From Physocladia obscura (lineage: Eukaryota > Chytridiomycota > Chytridiomycetes > Chytridiales > Chytriomycetaceae), in assembly GCA_027596945.1 (NCBI GenBank), contig JADGJH010000506.1, positions 1-17,737 on the forward strand: 17,737 bases of DNA, read 5' to 3'. The position numbers and the translations under genes are program-made. This document shows positions 1 to 12,383 of the stretch, one piece after another. The notes beneath the pieces were generated by a model. It made no database searches, was not told the origin of the DNA, and saw only the letters and a list, made by a program, of their open reading frames with translations. Positions within the stretch are counted from its first letter, which is position 1, and every line of letters starts with the position of its first letter.

Positions 1-1530
1 TCATGCAAATAATGACTTTATAGCTTTGGTATTAGTTTGTGTTTATTTGTAAATAATAAACAAAACTGGGAAAGTTATATTACTATGTCTGGAGAATAAA
101 CTTATCATTTCTTTATGTGTATTGGAATAAATGATGTTAGGGTATATTTTGGGTTTTATCTCATGCACTCCACCACAGAGTAATGCAGATTTCAACAAAC
201 TCACTGTCCCAGAAGATCCAAATTATATCTTGGATAATATATGTGAGACTGAAGGACCATATAATCAAAGTAGCACCTGTCATGAAAGATTTTGTTGGCT
301 AGCAAGCAAGATTTTCTACAAATGAAGTACCTAATGCCATCAAAATTTCATGCCACTGTTCAAGACTTCCAGGCCTCTATTTGGAATACTTTTCAGATGT
401 ACTTAAAGCCATTCTTGCAGGTGATACATACACTATTAGTGACTCTCAGCCCCAAATTGACAGGATGGATGAATGTACAGATTCAGTGAGTACTGCAATA
501 ATATGATTAGGTGTATAATGTAGAAATGGAGGATTGGTGAAGAATGGTGTGTTAGAAAATTGGGGAGGTGGTGTAATTATTGATTTTCTGTGTCTTTGAA
601 ATCAAATCACATTTCATCCCATCTTACACAACACTATCTTCACAACAAATACATCAGCTTCAAGTGAGACAGTCAAATCATAAAGTTTTGTGATTGGAGT
701 TCAATGTAATTATGCACCTGTGCTGTACCTTCAGTGCCAATTTTAATCACAATTCTTAAATATACTATTTCATTATTGTCAAGAGTTCATTGAGTCAAGT
801 TTGACCAAATGGTTTTGCAACCAGCTGAACAAGATCAATCTGGGGTTGCAATAAACTCAACTGTAGAAGAAATTGTGGATTAGCTGTGAGATTCTCACAT
901 GATGGTTCAGTTTGTTCAAAACACTTTGACTTTATTTGATAGTTATTTTGTAAATATTTGTTTATTTATCTTTTGTATAAAATTTTTATTTATTTGTTGG
1001 TTGCCTGTTTGTTTTGATCATTCATGCTTTGGTTTTTTTTATTAATTTGTTTTGTTTCTCTTTGGGTTTAGAAGTTGAATAAATTAAAGATATTTTGAAA
1101 ATGGTGCATAGTTTGCAGGATGCAAACAGTTCTGCGAGGCCAGTAGTGTATTGAGCTCAATCAGTGTCTCTGCACCACTTTAGGTCTTCCACAATGAATG
1201 TGACAGTTGGGGTTGCTGTAGTGGACTCACAGTAGCACAAAGAGTAAGTACAAACCTTCTCTTTACACCCCCTGCCTTCCATGACATTTTGGAACAGATC
1301 TAGTGATGCTTAGGAATGAGTTAGTTGATATCCTACAGTAGTGTACCATCCCTTGGGAGACATATTGCTAGATTTAAGAATAAAATGTGTTATACAAGCT
1401 GAATAAATGTTAAATAATATTTGAGAGAATTGGAAATAGAAGTATTATTTATTAGATAACTGTGAAAGAAAATAATGTTTATTTCATTTATGGCAAAATT
1501 CAAGGATGGGGATTAAATGTTCTAACTTTT
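1..1530. other. gene-poor AT-rich left flank
   Basis: I see no supported gene here. The stretch is AT-rich, with T-rich runs near 950-1060. The only coding-like trace is on the plus strand at about 322-510, where one frame reads LPGLYLEYFSDVLKAILAGD and then a Ser/Asp-rich stretch before a stop. It has no start codon and no recognisable family, and neighbouring frames are also partly open, so it may be the tail of a decayed gene or transposon, or chance. Confidence 0.4.
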
Positions 1531-1607
1531 TGTTGAATCCTGTGAATGCAGATTCACTTGAACTAGTGGACTTGGCACAGTAAAGCATAATTTAGTTTTA
1601 GAATCTT
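1531..1607 (+). repeat. left terminal inverted repeat arm
   Basis: This is the left arm of the hairpin element. It matches the reverse complement of 1747-1823, with differences at about positions 14, 41, 45 and 56 of the arm. Confidence 0.8.
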
Positions 1608-1746
1608 TTACATTTGAACAATTTTCTTTTGCTAAGAAATTGGTTTTTAATCAATATTGAGGCATTAGAAATGAGGCAAAAAAGTTTTATTTTGAGGCAC
1701 AGAATTTGGCATTTAAATTGTTGTTCTATTCTTGGAAATAAACAAT

Positions 1747-1823
1747 AAGATTCTAAAACTAAATTATACTTTACTGTGTCAATTCCACTAGTTCAAGTGA
1801 ATCTGCATTAACAGGATTCAACA
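1747..1823 (-). repeat. right terminal inverted repeat arm
   Basis: This is the right arm of the hairpin element, about 95% identical to the reverse complement of 1531-1607. The near-identity over 77 bp suggests the copy is fairly young or the arms are kept alike by gene conversion. Confidence 0.8.
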
Positions 1824-3214
1824 CATATTCTGCAGGACTAAGAAGTATCAGTATTGCAAGAAATGGAGTGGACTGCCTGATGATTGGACCAAATACAAGC
1901 TTGCAAGTAAAAGTATATTACCATGTGGACAAGACATGGTCAGGCAGGGCAATAGGTAATGAGGCAACTCTAGATGCAGGCATTGAAAGAGTGCAGCCTA
2001 GGTGTGAAGAGAACGGTTCTTGCTGCTTGTGGTGCCAGAACAAGGACTCAGTATCTTAAATGAAAAAAGAGAAAAACATTGTGTGTGCATTTACTAACAA
2101 TACTTACCAGTTTCTATTTATTCTATCTATTCCATCTATTCAATTTATCTCCAGAGTGTGAAGAATGCTACCTGGTTATTTTCAGGACCTAGCCACAGTT
2201 CAGACTTTCCCAAATTCATTCTGGACCTATTTCTATTGCCTTGCTATGGTGAGTTTCAATTATTTAATGCAGATGTTGTAGGGTTACTGAAAAAATTCCA
2301 CTGCTTATTGACTTTTGCTGATGCCAGCTTCTGCTGGTGGACTGGCTTCAAACTGATGATCCAACTTCAAGCTGTAGAGCCAACCTTGAGCTAATGAACT
2401 GGCTTTGGGCCAATGACCAAGCTTTTGTTGCAATTTCTGTTTATGATTGTGCATGGTAAGGATTTTTAGCAAGAATTTTCTTGTCTTTATTTTAGATTTT
2501 TGTTGTTCAAAAATCCTCAATCCCAAAAATTTCAAAAACAGTCTTTAAATAAATCTTGCGTTTTCCTCCTCATACAAAACTTTCTTGTATTAATGCAAAA
2601 GCTTCCACTTAATGATGGAAACAGCAAATCCACTGTTTGTTTCTTTACTTTTTAGGTGAATTAAGTGATTTCTTTCAATAAAGAGTGAATTCATCTCTCA
2701 ATACAGCTTGAAGCCTCTATACTTTAACAGCTTTGCTTGATGGTCTTGCAGCTGAAATGAGTAAGGATAGAAAGAACCTGATGGAGGCTCAATGTAACTG
2801 ATTCAAAAGCATTGGTGCAAAACTGGTGAATCTGGGCTGGATTCATTGCTTCAAAACTGACTCCAGAACATCAGACTTTTATTAATGGAGATCCTCCCCC
2901 ACACTTAACTCATCTATTTAACTCCATTCCCTCATAAGAATTGATACAGCTTGCAAATATCAACAGTGAAATGCATATTGCACAAAATATCTTCATGATG
3001 TTGGCTCTAAATTGATGCTTCTCAAGCTGGATACTCAGAATATTTTAACACATCTCAAATTGTTGGAAACAACAATTGCCACATATTCAAATATTGTACT
3101 AGAAATTCAACATGCATCTGCATACTTAGGGCCAGTCTTCCAATTATAGATGCAACTGCAAGATGATATTGATCATCAAGAATAAAAATGATCAACTTTG
3201 TTTGTTTTATTTAC
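1824..3214. other. gene-poor interval, possible decayed transposon traces
   Basis: No gene can be supported. Bases 2113-2150 contain an imperfect pyrimidine-rich TCTAT/TTTAT simple repeat. On the minus strand around 2310-2420 a frame reads AQGWLYSLKLDHQFEASPPAEAG, vaguely like the GWL..FK.RH....EAG pattern of Tc5/CENP-B-type DNA-binding domains. On the plus strand around 2257-2290 FNADVVGLL recalls the YNADETGLF block of Tigger/pogo transposases. The two lie on opposite strands close together, so at most one is likely to be meaningful. Confidence 0.3.
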
Positions 3215-4271
3215 TCATCAGATATTTGTGTAAAATCCCAGAGGTTCCTATTCCTTTGTGCCAAACTTTCCACATTCAGCATTGAAACTGCAAGCAATCT
3301 TGTATCTGCAACAGTCAAAAATTTTGTTGAAATCATGGTACAAGAACAAACACATGATATTTATCACAAAAATGGAGAGATTTTCTTTCTTTCCCTCTTC
3401 TTAATACTTTTTGAACTTAATTTTCACCTTTTCAATGAAATATTCAAGTGGGTTGAAGAACAGGTAGTATGCTGGAAGAAAAATTATGATGACTCCAAGA
3501 GAGCAAAGGGTGTTTACAAGAAACTGATCTATGTGAATTTTGCACCATCCATTATCCAAACTGAACGTTTTCCAGGATAATACTTAACTTTTGTATTGTA
3601 TTTGACCATTCTATTACAACAGTGCAAAAATAAATCCAAATTAAAATTTCCCTCAGTTTCAAAGTAATCAATAATTCCCTCAACCAACAGGAAAGCAAGG
3701 TATGAAACTCTTGGTTTTCAGATAAATCACTGTGATAAACCAATTTCTCACCACAAAATGAGTATCCTCAGTTTTGCAACATTCTGCAATTGTCAAATGA
3801 AACCTCATCAAGAAAAAGGAGATTTAATTTGCACCAGTCCATTGAGTTTAGTTCCAAAGCATACTGAGCAATATCACTCATTTTCATCTGTAATGCTTGC
3901 ATTTCCAGAACTTTGTGCATGTATTCAGCATCATGTAAAATAGGCCATACTGTTGAAGTTGAGATGGAGTTTGCAAAATGTATCAAGAACTTTTCTTGAC
4001 ATTTGTCCAGGTAAGCCATAGGCCAGTGATGGTAAAAGACAGTAATACATTTGCAATCCTTGCCATTGAAGATTGTCTCTTGTTTCAGAGCTTTTTGTGA
4101 AACACTATCCCTATTTCTGTACTGACTGATCCATCAGTGTATGGTAGGTGGGAACTTGCCATAGATAGTTCCTAAGTTGGCCATACTAATTCCTTGGAAG
4201 AAGTATCCATAAAGATGATGAATATGTGCTCCTTCATCTGTATATGTGTGGTCAACTGTATGGTGTAACAT
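3215..4271 (-). pseudogene. decayed Tc1/mariner-like DDE transposase
   Basis: Reading down the minus strand from a possible ATG at 4271 gives the order of a Tc1/IS630-type transposase. A helix-turn-helix (YFFQGISMANLGTIYGKFPP) is followed by a second binding region (STSTVWPILHD) and a DDE domain. The catalytic blocks are LLFLDEVSFDN (first D), SVWIMDGA (second D, near 3545) and FFNPLEYF (E, near 3450). Allowing for one lost base, 34 residues separate the second D and the E, the DD34E spacing of Tc1 elements. The copy is dead: TGA stops at 4136-4134 and 3770-3768, frameshifts near 3720 (before KPRVSYLAFLLVEGIIDYF) and near 3540, and a TAA at 3403-3401 before a weak C-terminal tail. Terminal repeats were not found. 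It ends only about 80 bp upstream of the bZIP start codon, on the opposite strand, so it may have shaped that promoter. Confidence 0.85.
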
Positions 4272-4351
4272 TTCTGATTTTTTTTGAGACGATTTTTTTG
4301 CACATTTTTCATTTCAAACAATCGGGGATCGAACCACTATCTTTTAGCAAG

Positions 4352-5878
4352 ATGGAAAACAGTGTACGAAAGAGCAATGCTGGCCGCAAACCAAAATCAC
4401 TTCCGGCCAATGAAAAAGAAAGGAGAAATCTCGAAGCTCAACGGTGAGAGAAGGAAGCAAAGCAAAATAATTTTTGGTTCAAGATTCATTTGAATTATTC
4501 TTACTAGTGCATACCGCCGGCGCCAAACAGAGAAAATCGCAGCATTAAATGGCCGAGTCTCTGAGTTACAGAAAATTGTTGATTCATACGCAGTGTTAAA
4601 TCCGTCTGACCCATCGGGAGACGATGCGTTGTCGCGAAGTTTATTTTCAGATGAAACCGAAAAGTTGAACTCTCAGAACTCTCAATTAATCAATGAGAAG
4701 CAATCGATTGAGCTGTCCGCTGCTGCATTTGGATTTTGTCTGGGATGTCAGGCAGAAAAAGTTCGAAATATTATTGCACTTGGTCAAAACCAGCTTCTCT
4801 CAGCCCAAATTGCTCAACTGCAAATTGAAAATCAGAGCCTCAAAGCGTTACTGAATCTAGAAATTCCATCTTTTGCCTTAGCATCACCTTATTTACCGCA
4901 AAATATTCCTATTGATGTAACAAGGTCGAAATTTTCGTTCTCACAGTTTCAGATGAACATTGCAAATCAGTCGGCTGACAAATTGAATGTTGAACATGAA
5001 TCCACTGATAACTTTACGCCTCCATTTCTCAAACCAATCATAAATGATCCACAAAATGCTGATTTATTGTTTCTTACACAAAATCCACGAGAAATATTTG
5101 GATCCCCGGAAATTGAATTTGCGAAAAGTGGTTTGAAGGCGATTCCTTCTCTTAAAGATTCTGAATATATTGACAGCTACTTTTGTACTTACGTGGTGAA
5201 TTATAATTCTCTTTTCTGTCTTTGTTCTTTTGTTTGTGGCTAACAACAACTTATTTAATGCAGAAGTATTTGGAATGCAGAAATATGGCCCAAGTCGCAA
5301 TTCTCAGAAACCATGTAGTCATTTTGAAAATGAAATTATTGCGTCAGTGTGGAATACTTGATAGGCAGAAAGTTTTTGAGATTTTTTGGCTATTACAAAA
5401 TCGTAATTTGGGATACATTGTATGTTAAATTTTGTTTCATTTTTCATATTTATTTTCTTACAAATTACAGAAATACCAACGACATATAATGTATTCGATG
5501 ACAACAGAACAAGACGCTTACCCAAGGAATATTGAAAGTGTTGATCTTCCACAAAGAAAATTCAACAGAATGCTAGATCCATTATTAGATGTGCTTCAGT
5601 CAATCCCATCGCTGCGCACCGAACTAGCGAAAGTGAAAGAGATTTATGCAATGTTTTGGATGAAAAACGATGAGGATAGTTTAGAAAACAGATCGGATAA
5701 AATCATGGTTGGAGTAAACCAGCTTTTCGATAAAATAACGAACGTTGAGGATTATGTTAAGGTTTGTTTATGCTTGTTTTTAGGTGTATGTGTTGATTTG
5801 GAAAATCAGTTCTGGCAGGTTTTGGGAACACTCAGCTCAGCAAAAGAATTTTCTGAAATTTTTGGTAACTTTGCATAA
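4352..5878 (+). CDS. fungal AP-1-like (Pap1/Yap) bZIP transcription factor
   Basis: Five exons: 4352-4443, 4508-5195, 5264-5419, 5471-5761 and 5810-5878, summing to 1296 nt (431 residues). The N-terminus has a GRKP motif (residues 11-14) as in fungal AP-1 proteins. The basic region is NLEAQRAYR (N26-x7-R34), matching the NxxAQxxFR signature with Tyr for Phe, followed by leucines L44 and L51. The zipper is short, with Tyr at the next heptad. A second helical segment (QIAQLQIENQSLKALLNLE) lies about 80 residues further on. The C-terminal part (EIFGSPEIEFAK, then LLRQCGILDRQKVFEIF after splicing) looks like a conserved helical domain that I recall from chytrid-type bZIP proteins; I cannot name it. 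The start is the ATG at 4352, the one in frame directly before the GRKP region. The last intron (48 nt) is in frame and stop-free, so a 447-residue form is possible. Family targets are usually oxidative-stress and drug-resistance genes. Confidence 0.85.
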
Positions 5879-6118
5879 TAAAAACCGGCGCAATTTTGCT
5901 CGAAGCAGAATATCATCAAATTCATTGAAATTGGAAGTTATTTCTATCTGAACTTATTCGACCTGAAAATTTTTCCTTCACATCCAATTCCCAGTTTTCT
6001 CCCATTTTTCGCTACAAACAGATTCAATCTTAAAATTCATAATTTTTTGCCAAAAAGAAAACAAAACAAAAAAATAAAAAGGAATAATTTCACATTATCG
6101 GGGAGTGGTATGATCCAA
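5879..6118. other. convergent 3' intergenic region between bZIP gene and snx3
   Basis: The 240 bp between two convergent stop codons must hold both 3' UTRs. AATAAA at 5877-5882 overlaps the bZIP stop and could serve as its polyadenylation signal. An A-rich block lies at about 6053-6085. Nothing else is recognisable. Confidence 0.5.
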
Positions 6119-6973
6119 TTATTGGTAATTTTCACGCCTAAAATTTGGATCTTGGATAAATACACCCAAGTACTTTGAGCCAGTTTGAAGCAGTGGATGT
6201 CCAGCAACACTGATAGGTAAAAAAAAAAGTCGGCACACTTTTTAACAACAAGTTTCACTTACATTTGCAAAAATCTCTCAATTCCAATACGACGAGATTC
6301 AATCACTTCATCGGAGAACCTATTTGTGTAGACTTTTCCTGGTAATGGAGGGATGTTGACCCTATAAATATGCGAGAGGGTCAGAAAAATTGAGATGATG
6401 GGATATAGAAACACACGCACTTTGATGACTCCCGTTCAAGAATATCTCTGAACCATTCAAAGTCGGAATATCTTCTGCGTACAGACGACTGCTTTAGTTT
6501 GAATGCTGGGATATTTGTCTGAAGAACAAAATGCAAGTCAGAACGTTGTAACAAGTTCGTTCAATACATAAAAACCAACTCACCCGGCAGATTATTTCGT
6601 AATCGACAAACTGCGAACGACCCGTTCCTTCGTTTATATGTTATATTTGACGACAGTTTTGTTTGCAAGGGATGCACATTCAATGGTAATTTGCATTCCC
6701 TCACCTTGGATCTGTGGGTTTCGCACTTCGATTTCGAGAAAGTTTTCGGGGATTCCGTAACGCTCTTCGGCAGTCTATTAAGCATAAGATATTGGGTCAG
6801 CAAGATAAATCAATCGTGTAGGTTTGGTGGTAGCTCTTCATCGTTGTAACCTGTTCTCTGAAGTCGATCTTTGCGATTCCTAGTTTTTAAAGACTGGCGT
6901 AAGCTACTTATAGAAGCACAGAAAGAGTTGAATAAAGCGCAACAAAACAACCTTCCGGCCAGTTTCGCGACAT
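6119..6973 (-). CDS. SNX3: sorting nexin 3 (Snx3/Grd19), PX-domain protein
   Basis: Seven exons on the minus strand: 6973-6952, 6879-6851, 6774-6705, 6627-6584, 6518-6421, 6361-6263 and 6209-6119, summing to 453 nt (150 residues; yeast and human Snx3 have about 162). All introns are GT-AG, 53-77 nt. The product is almost wholly a PX domain. [17 protein letters not shown] opens it, then [20 protein letters not shown], the phosphoinositide-contact motif RRYSDFEWF (residues 70-78), VNIPPLPGK (89-97), [11 protein letters not shown] (102-112) and [12 protein letters not shown] (122-133). These blocks are nearly identical to fungal Snx3. The family binds PI3P on early endosomes and works with retromer to recycle cargo to the Golgi. 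The two short 5' exons are inferred from splice phase and fit to the family (DFREQTAEERYG); the first is least certain. The start lies 47 bp from the divergent Polo kinase start. Confidence 0.9.
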
Positions 6974-7020
6974 TCAGTTGAGGTTACTTGTTTGATTATT
7001 AACAAAGAAAAAGGAGAGAA
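6974..7020. promoter_or_regulatory. 47-bp divergent promoter between snx3 and Polo kinase
   Basis: The modelled start codons of two divergent genes are separated by only 47 bp, A-rich toward the kinase side. Both transcripts' 5' leaders probably start inside the opposite gene or in this short gap, so initiation is likely shared or overlapping. No TATA box is visible. If the first snx3 exon is wrong, the gap would be larger (up to about 140-240 bp). Confidence 0.5.
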
Positions 7021-10371
<3,351 letters not shown>

Positions 10372-10498
10372 TTGGACCCTTCTCTTTTGTCTTTGTCATT
10401 TGTTTTGTTTTGAGGGTTTATTTGTGACAAATACTTCCGTTTTCTTTTTAAGGCAGTGATTGTCAATGACCAAAGATTGAATTATTAAATGTACTCAC

Positions 10499-10511
10499 TG
10501 ACTCTGAGTCA
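10499..10511. promoter_or_regulatory. paired TGACTC/GAGTCA half-sites
   Basis: TGACTC and GAGTCA face each other around a single T, giving a 13-bp near-palindrome about 340 bp upstream of the transporter start. The half-sites resemble AP-1/Gcn4 recognition sequences. Function is inferred only. Confidence 0.35.
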
Positions 10512-10672
10512 TTGTGTTGGTATTGTCACATGATTTCCGCCATTAGGGCTGAAAATTTTCATGCTTACAAATACCAATATATTCCTTGTTTTGAATCTAA
10601 CAAGGTGAAACCGCGCATTTACAGCAGTATTAACTACTTTCAGCATATTTTTTGTTTTTAAACGAAAGCTTT

Positions 10673-10686
10673 TGCGAAATTTCGCA
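10673..10686. promoter_or_regulatory. 14-bp perfect palindrome TGCGAAATTTCGCA
   Basis: A perfect 14-bp palindrome lies about 170 bp upstream of the hexose transporter start codon. Two-fold symmetry of this size suits a dimeric DNA-binding protein. I do not recognise it as a named site. Confidence 0.4.
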
Positions 10687-10701
10687 GAAATTTGTGGCAA
10701 T

Positions 10702-10746
10702 ATGACTCAAATTTTTCTTTTAATTTTACGAAGCAACTTGAGTCAT
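10702..10746. promoter_or_regulatory. inverted pair of TGACTCA (AP-1/Gcn4-type) sites
   Basis: ATGACTCAA (10702-10710) and its exact reverse complement TTGAGTCAT (10738-10746) are separated by 27 bp, about 108-150 bp upstream of the transporter ATG. TGACTCA is the consensus for Gcn4 and AP-1 family bZIP factors. Two full consensus sites plus the degenerate pair at 10499 make a regulatory role plausible; chance is not excluded in 480 bp. Confidence 0.5.
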
Positions 10747-10769
10747 TTTCACTTTTATGCAGAAATCAA

Positions 10770-10777
10770 TATAAAAA
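10770..10777 (+). promoter_or_regulatory. TATA box of hexose transporter
   Basis: TATAAAAA sits 77 bp upstream of the start codon, a normal core-promoter distance for fungi, and below the TGACTCA pair. It is the clearest TATA box in the window. Confidence 0.6.
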
Positions 10778-10853
10778 CGGAATGATTCTCGATGCAGAAT
10801 TTCATTCGAAAGAAAGAAAAAACAAATAAGTAAACATTTTACGAAAAACTGCA

Positions 10854-12383
10854 ATGTCTTCACGACCAGTATCTTTTAAGGCAGCACTTCCCGGTATTCT
10901 AGTATGCTGCTTTGCCGCATTTGGCGGCTTTTTGTTTGGTTTCGATACGGGAACTATATCTGGAAATATTGCGATGGATTCATGGCTTCGTCGTTTCGGA
11001 ACCTTTGACGCAACTTTGGGTGATTTTCTGTGGTACATTCCTTCGTCAACAAAATCTGTTGTGGTTTCCATCATGGCTGTTGGAGAGTTTGGTGGCGCTT
11101 TGCTAAGCTCTCCTGTTGCGGATTCAATCGGACGCCGCTTTGGAATTATGCTTGGGTGTTTGGTTCTATCAATAGGTGTTGCAATGCAAACCGGTGCTGA
11201 AGGTCTCGGAGTTTTTATTGCCGGCCGTGTCGTTGGTGGCTTCGGTATTGGATTGGTATCTGGTATCGTTCCAATGTTCCAGTCCGAGTGTGCTCCAAAA
11301 TGGATTCGTGGAACTGTCGTTGCCGGATACCAATGGTTCATCACGATTGGAATTCTGATTGCGAATATTGTCAACAACGCGACCAAGGACTTTTCCGACG
11401 ACTCTGCTTTCCGTATCCCTATTGGAATTCAAATTGCATTTGCCTCTATTCTCGCGTTTGGAATGCTTTTCCTACCAGAATCACCGCGTTGGTTGGTCAA
11501 AAAGGGCGATAATGCCGGTGCCAGAAGAGCTCTTGCAAGATTAAACGCTGCCGATGCCGACTCTGCAGAACTAGACGTCGAACTCAAGGAGATTACTGAT
11601 GCTTTTGAGGCCGAACTTGCTCTTGGAGAGTCGTCATATGCAGACTGCTTTAAAAATAATGACCGCAAAGTATTGTTACGAACATTGACAGGAATTGCCA
11701 TTCAAGGGTTCCAACAGCTTACTGGAGTAAACTTTATCTTTTACTATGGAACTACTTTCTTCAAGCAGGCTGGATTCACTGATAGTTTTGTTATCTCGAT
11801 GATCACTTCTGGGGTCAATATGGTAACGACAATTCCGTCATTCTACTTGATTGAAAAAGTTGGTCGTCGCAAACTTTTGTTTTGGGGTGCAGTGGTCATG
11901 TGCGCCTGTGAATTCATAGTCGCAATTGTTGGAGTCACAGTTGGAACAACGAATCAAAGCGCTCAAATTGTACTGGTGGTGTTTGTATGTATATATATTG
12001 CCGCATTTGCATCTACTTGGGGACCAATAGCTTGGGTTGTGTTGAACGAAATTAACTCGTTAAATATTCGCGCAAAATCGGTTTCAATGGGCACTGCGTC
12101 GAACTGGTTCTGGAATTTCTTGATTGGATTTGTGACTCCGTACTTAGTGGATTCTGGTGAAGGAAATGCCGATTTAGGAGCTAAAGTATTCTTTATTTGG
12201 GGAACTACTTGCTTTTTCTGTGCGGTGTTTGTCTACTTTTTCATATATGAAACGAAAGGGCTGTCGTTGGAAGAGGTTGATGATTTGTATATCCACTATA
12301 CTGCAAGGCAGAGTGTCAATGTTGATATCAAGCGCCACGCAGACGCTGAAGCGAACGAACCAAAGTTTGTTAAGTCAAATTAA
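10854..12383 (+). CDS. MFS hexose transporter, HXT-type sugar porter
   Basis: An intronless 509-residue protein, the usual length for fungal sugar porters with 12 membrane segments. Family signatures appear in order: GFLFGFDTGTISG in segment 1 (25-37), DSIGRR (90-95), AGRVVGGFGIGLVS (123-136), FQSECAPKWIRG (142-153), PESPRWL (208-214), QQLTGVNFIFYYGTTFF (287-303), VGRRK (336-340), WGPIAWVVLNEI (389-400) and YETKGLSLEEVD (465-476). The QQ..G.N..FYY block and WGP..W are the sugar-binding and gating elements. It should import glucose or a related hexose at the plasma membrane by facilitated diffusion or proton symport; the sequence does not decide which. One oddity is NEINSLNIRAK, where most relatives have E.FP.R.R. 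It is the only intronless gene in the compact core apart from the small thioredoxin-fold gene. The promoter carries a TATA box and palindromic bZIP-like sites. Confidence 0.95.
   Translation: MSSRPVSFKAALPGILVCCFAAFGGFLFGFDTGTISGNIAMDSWLRRFGTFDATLGDFLWYIPSSTKSVVVSIMAVGEFGGALLSSPVADSIGRRFGIMLGCLVLSIGVAMQTGAEGLGVFIAGRVVGGFGIGLVSGIVPMFQSECAPKWIRGTVVAGYQWFITIGILIANIVNNATKDFSDDSAFRIPIGIQIAFASILAFGMLFLPESPRWLVKKGDNAGARRALARLNAADADSAELDVELKEITDAFEAELALGESSYADCFKNNDRKVLLRTLTGIAIQGFQQLTGVNFIFYYGTTFFKQAGFTDSFVISMITSGVNMVTTIPSFYLIEKVGRRKLLFWGAVVMCACEFIVAIVGVTVGTTNQSAQIVLVVFVCIYIAAFASTWGPIAWVVLNEINSLNIRAKSVSMGTASNWFWNFLIGFVTPYLVDSGEGNADLGAKVFFIWGTTCFFCAVFVYFFIYETKGLSLEEVDDLYIHYTARQSVNVDIKRHADAEANEPKFVKSN

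Larger units (their letters stand above)
1531..1823. mobile_element. MITE-like element with 77-bp terminal inverted repeats
   Basis: Bases 1531-1607 are the reverse complement of 1747-1823 over 77 bp with 4 mismatches. The outer ends are TGTTGAATCC and GGATTCAACA. The arms flank an AT-rich core of about 139 bp without coding capacity, so the whole unit is about 293 bp. Size, long inverted arms and non-coding core fit a miniature inverted-repeat element or foldback element moved by a transposase encoded elsewhere. I could not see a clear target-site duplication. A diverged arm of the same family lies at 17639-17710, which argues for a dispersed family and against a one-off hairpin. An RNA hairpin function is an alternative. 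Confidence 0.75.
10372..10853 (+). promoter_or_regulatory. upstream region of hexose transporter gene
   Basis: These 482 bp hold the kinase 3' UTR and the transporter promoter. The promoter part contains a TATA box, a 14-bp perfect palindrome and several TGACTCA-type sites, listed separately. No open frame here is convincing. Confidence 0.6.

Noticed and set aside
2305..2535. Minus-strand frame resembling a Tc5/CENP-B DNA-binding domain
   Set aside because: The GWL-like match is short, the expected DDE blocks do not follow on the same strand, and a competing Tigger-like motif lies on the opposite strand.
3188..3580. Plus-strand 130-codon frame
   Set aside because: It is antisense to the DDE transposase pseudogene, whose catalytic blocks are clear on the minus strand.
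4226..4351. Upstream extension of the bZIP frame to 4226
   Set aside because: The added residues are hydrophobic and unlike fungal AP-1 N-termini, and the stretch overlaps the transposase remnant; ATG 4352 is the natural start.
6842..6850. ATG at 6842 on the minus strand as the snx3 start
   Set aside because: It meets a stop after 14 codons with no GT donor before it. The exon 6879-6851 with donor at 6850 gives a better family match.
10802..11386. Long open minus-strand frame (194 codons) opposite the hexose transporter
   Set aside because: It lies antisense to a clear MFS gene, is Pro/Thr/Lys-rich without any domain, and is explained by codon bias of the sense strand.
11169..11701. Other open frames on both strands inside the hexose transporter
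   Set aside because: All are out-of-frame shadows of one continuous transporter reading frame with no signature of their own.
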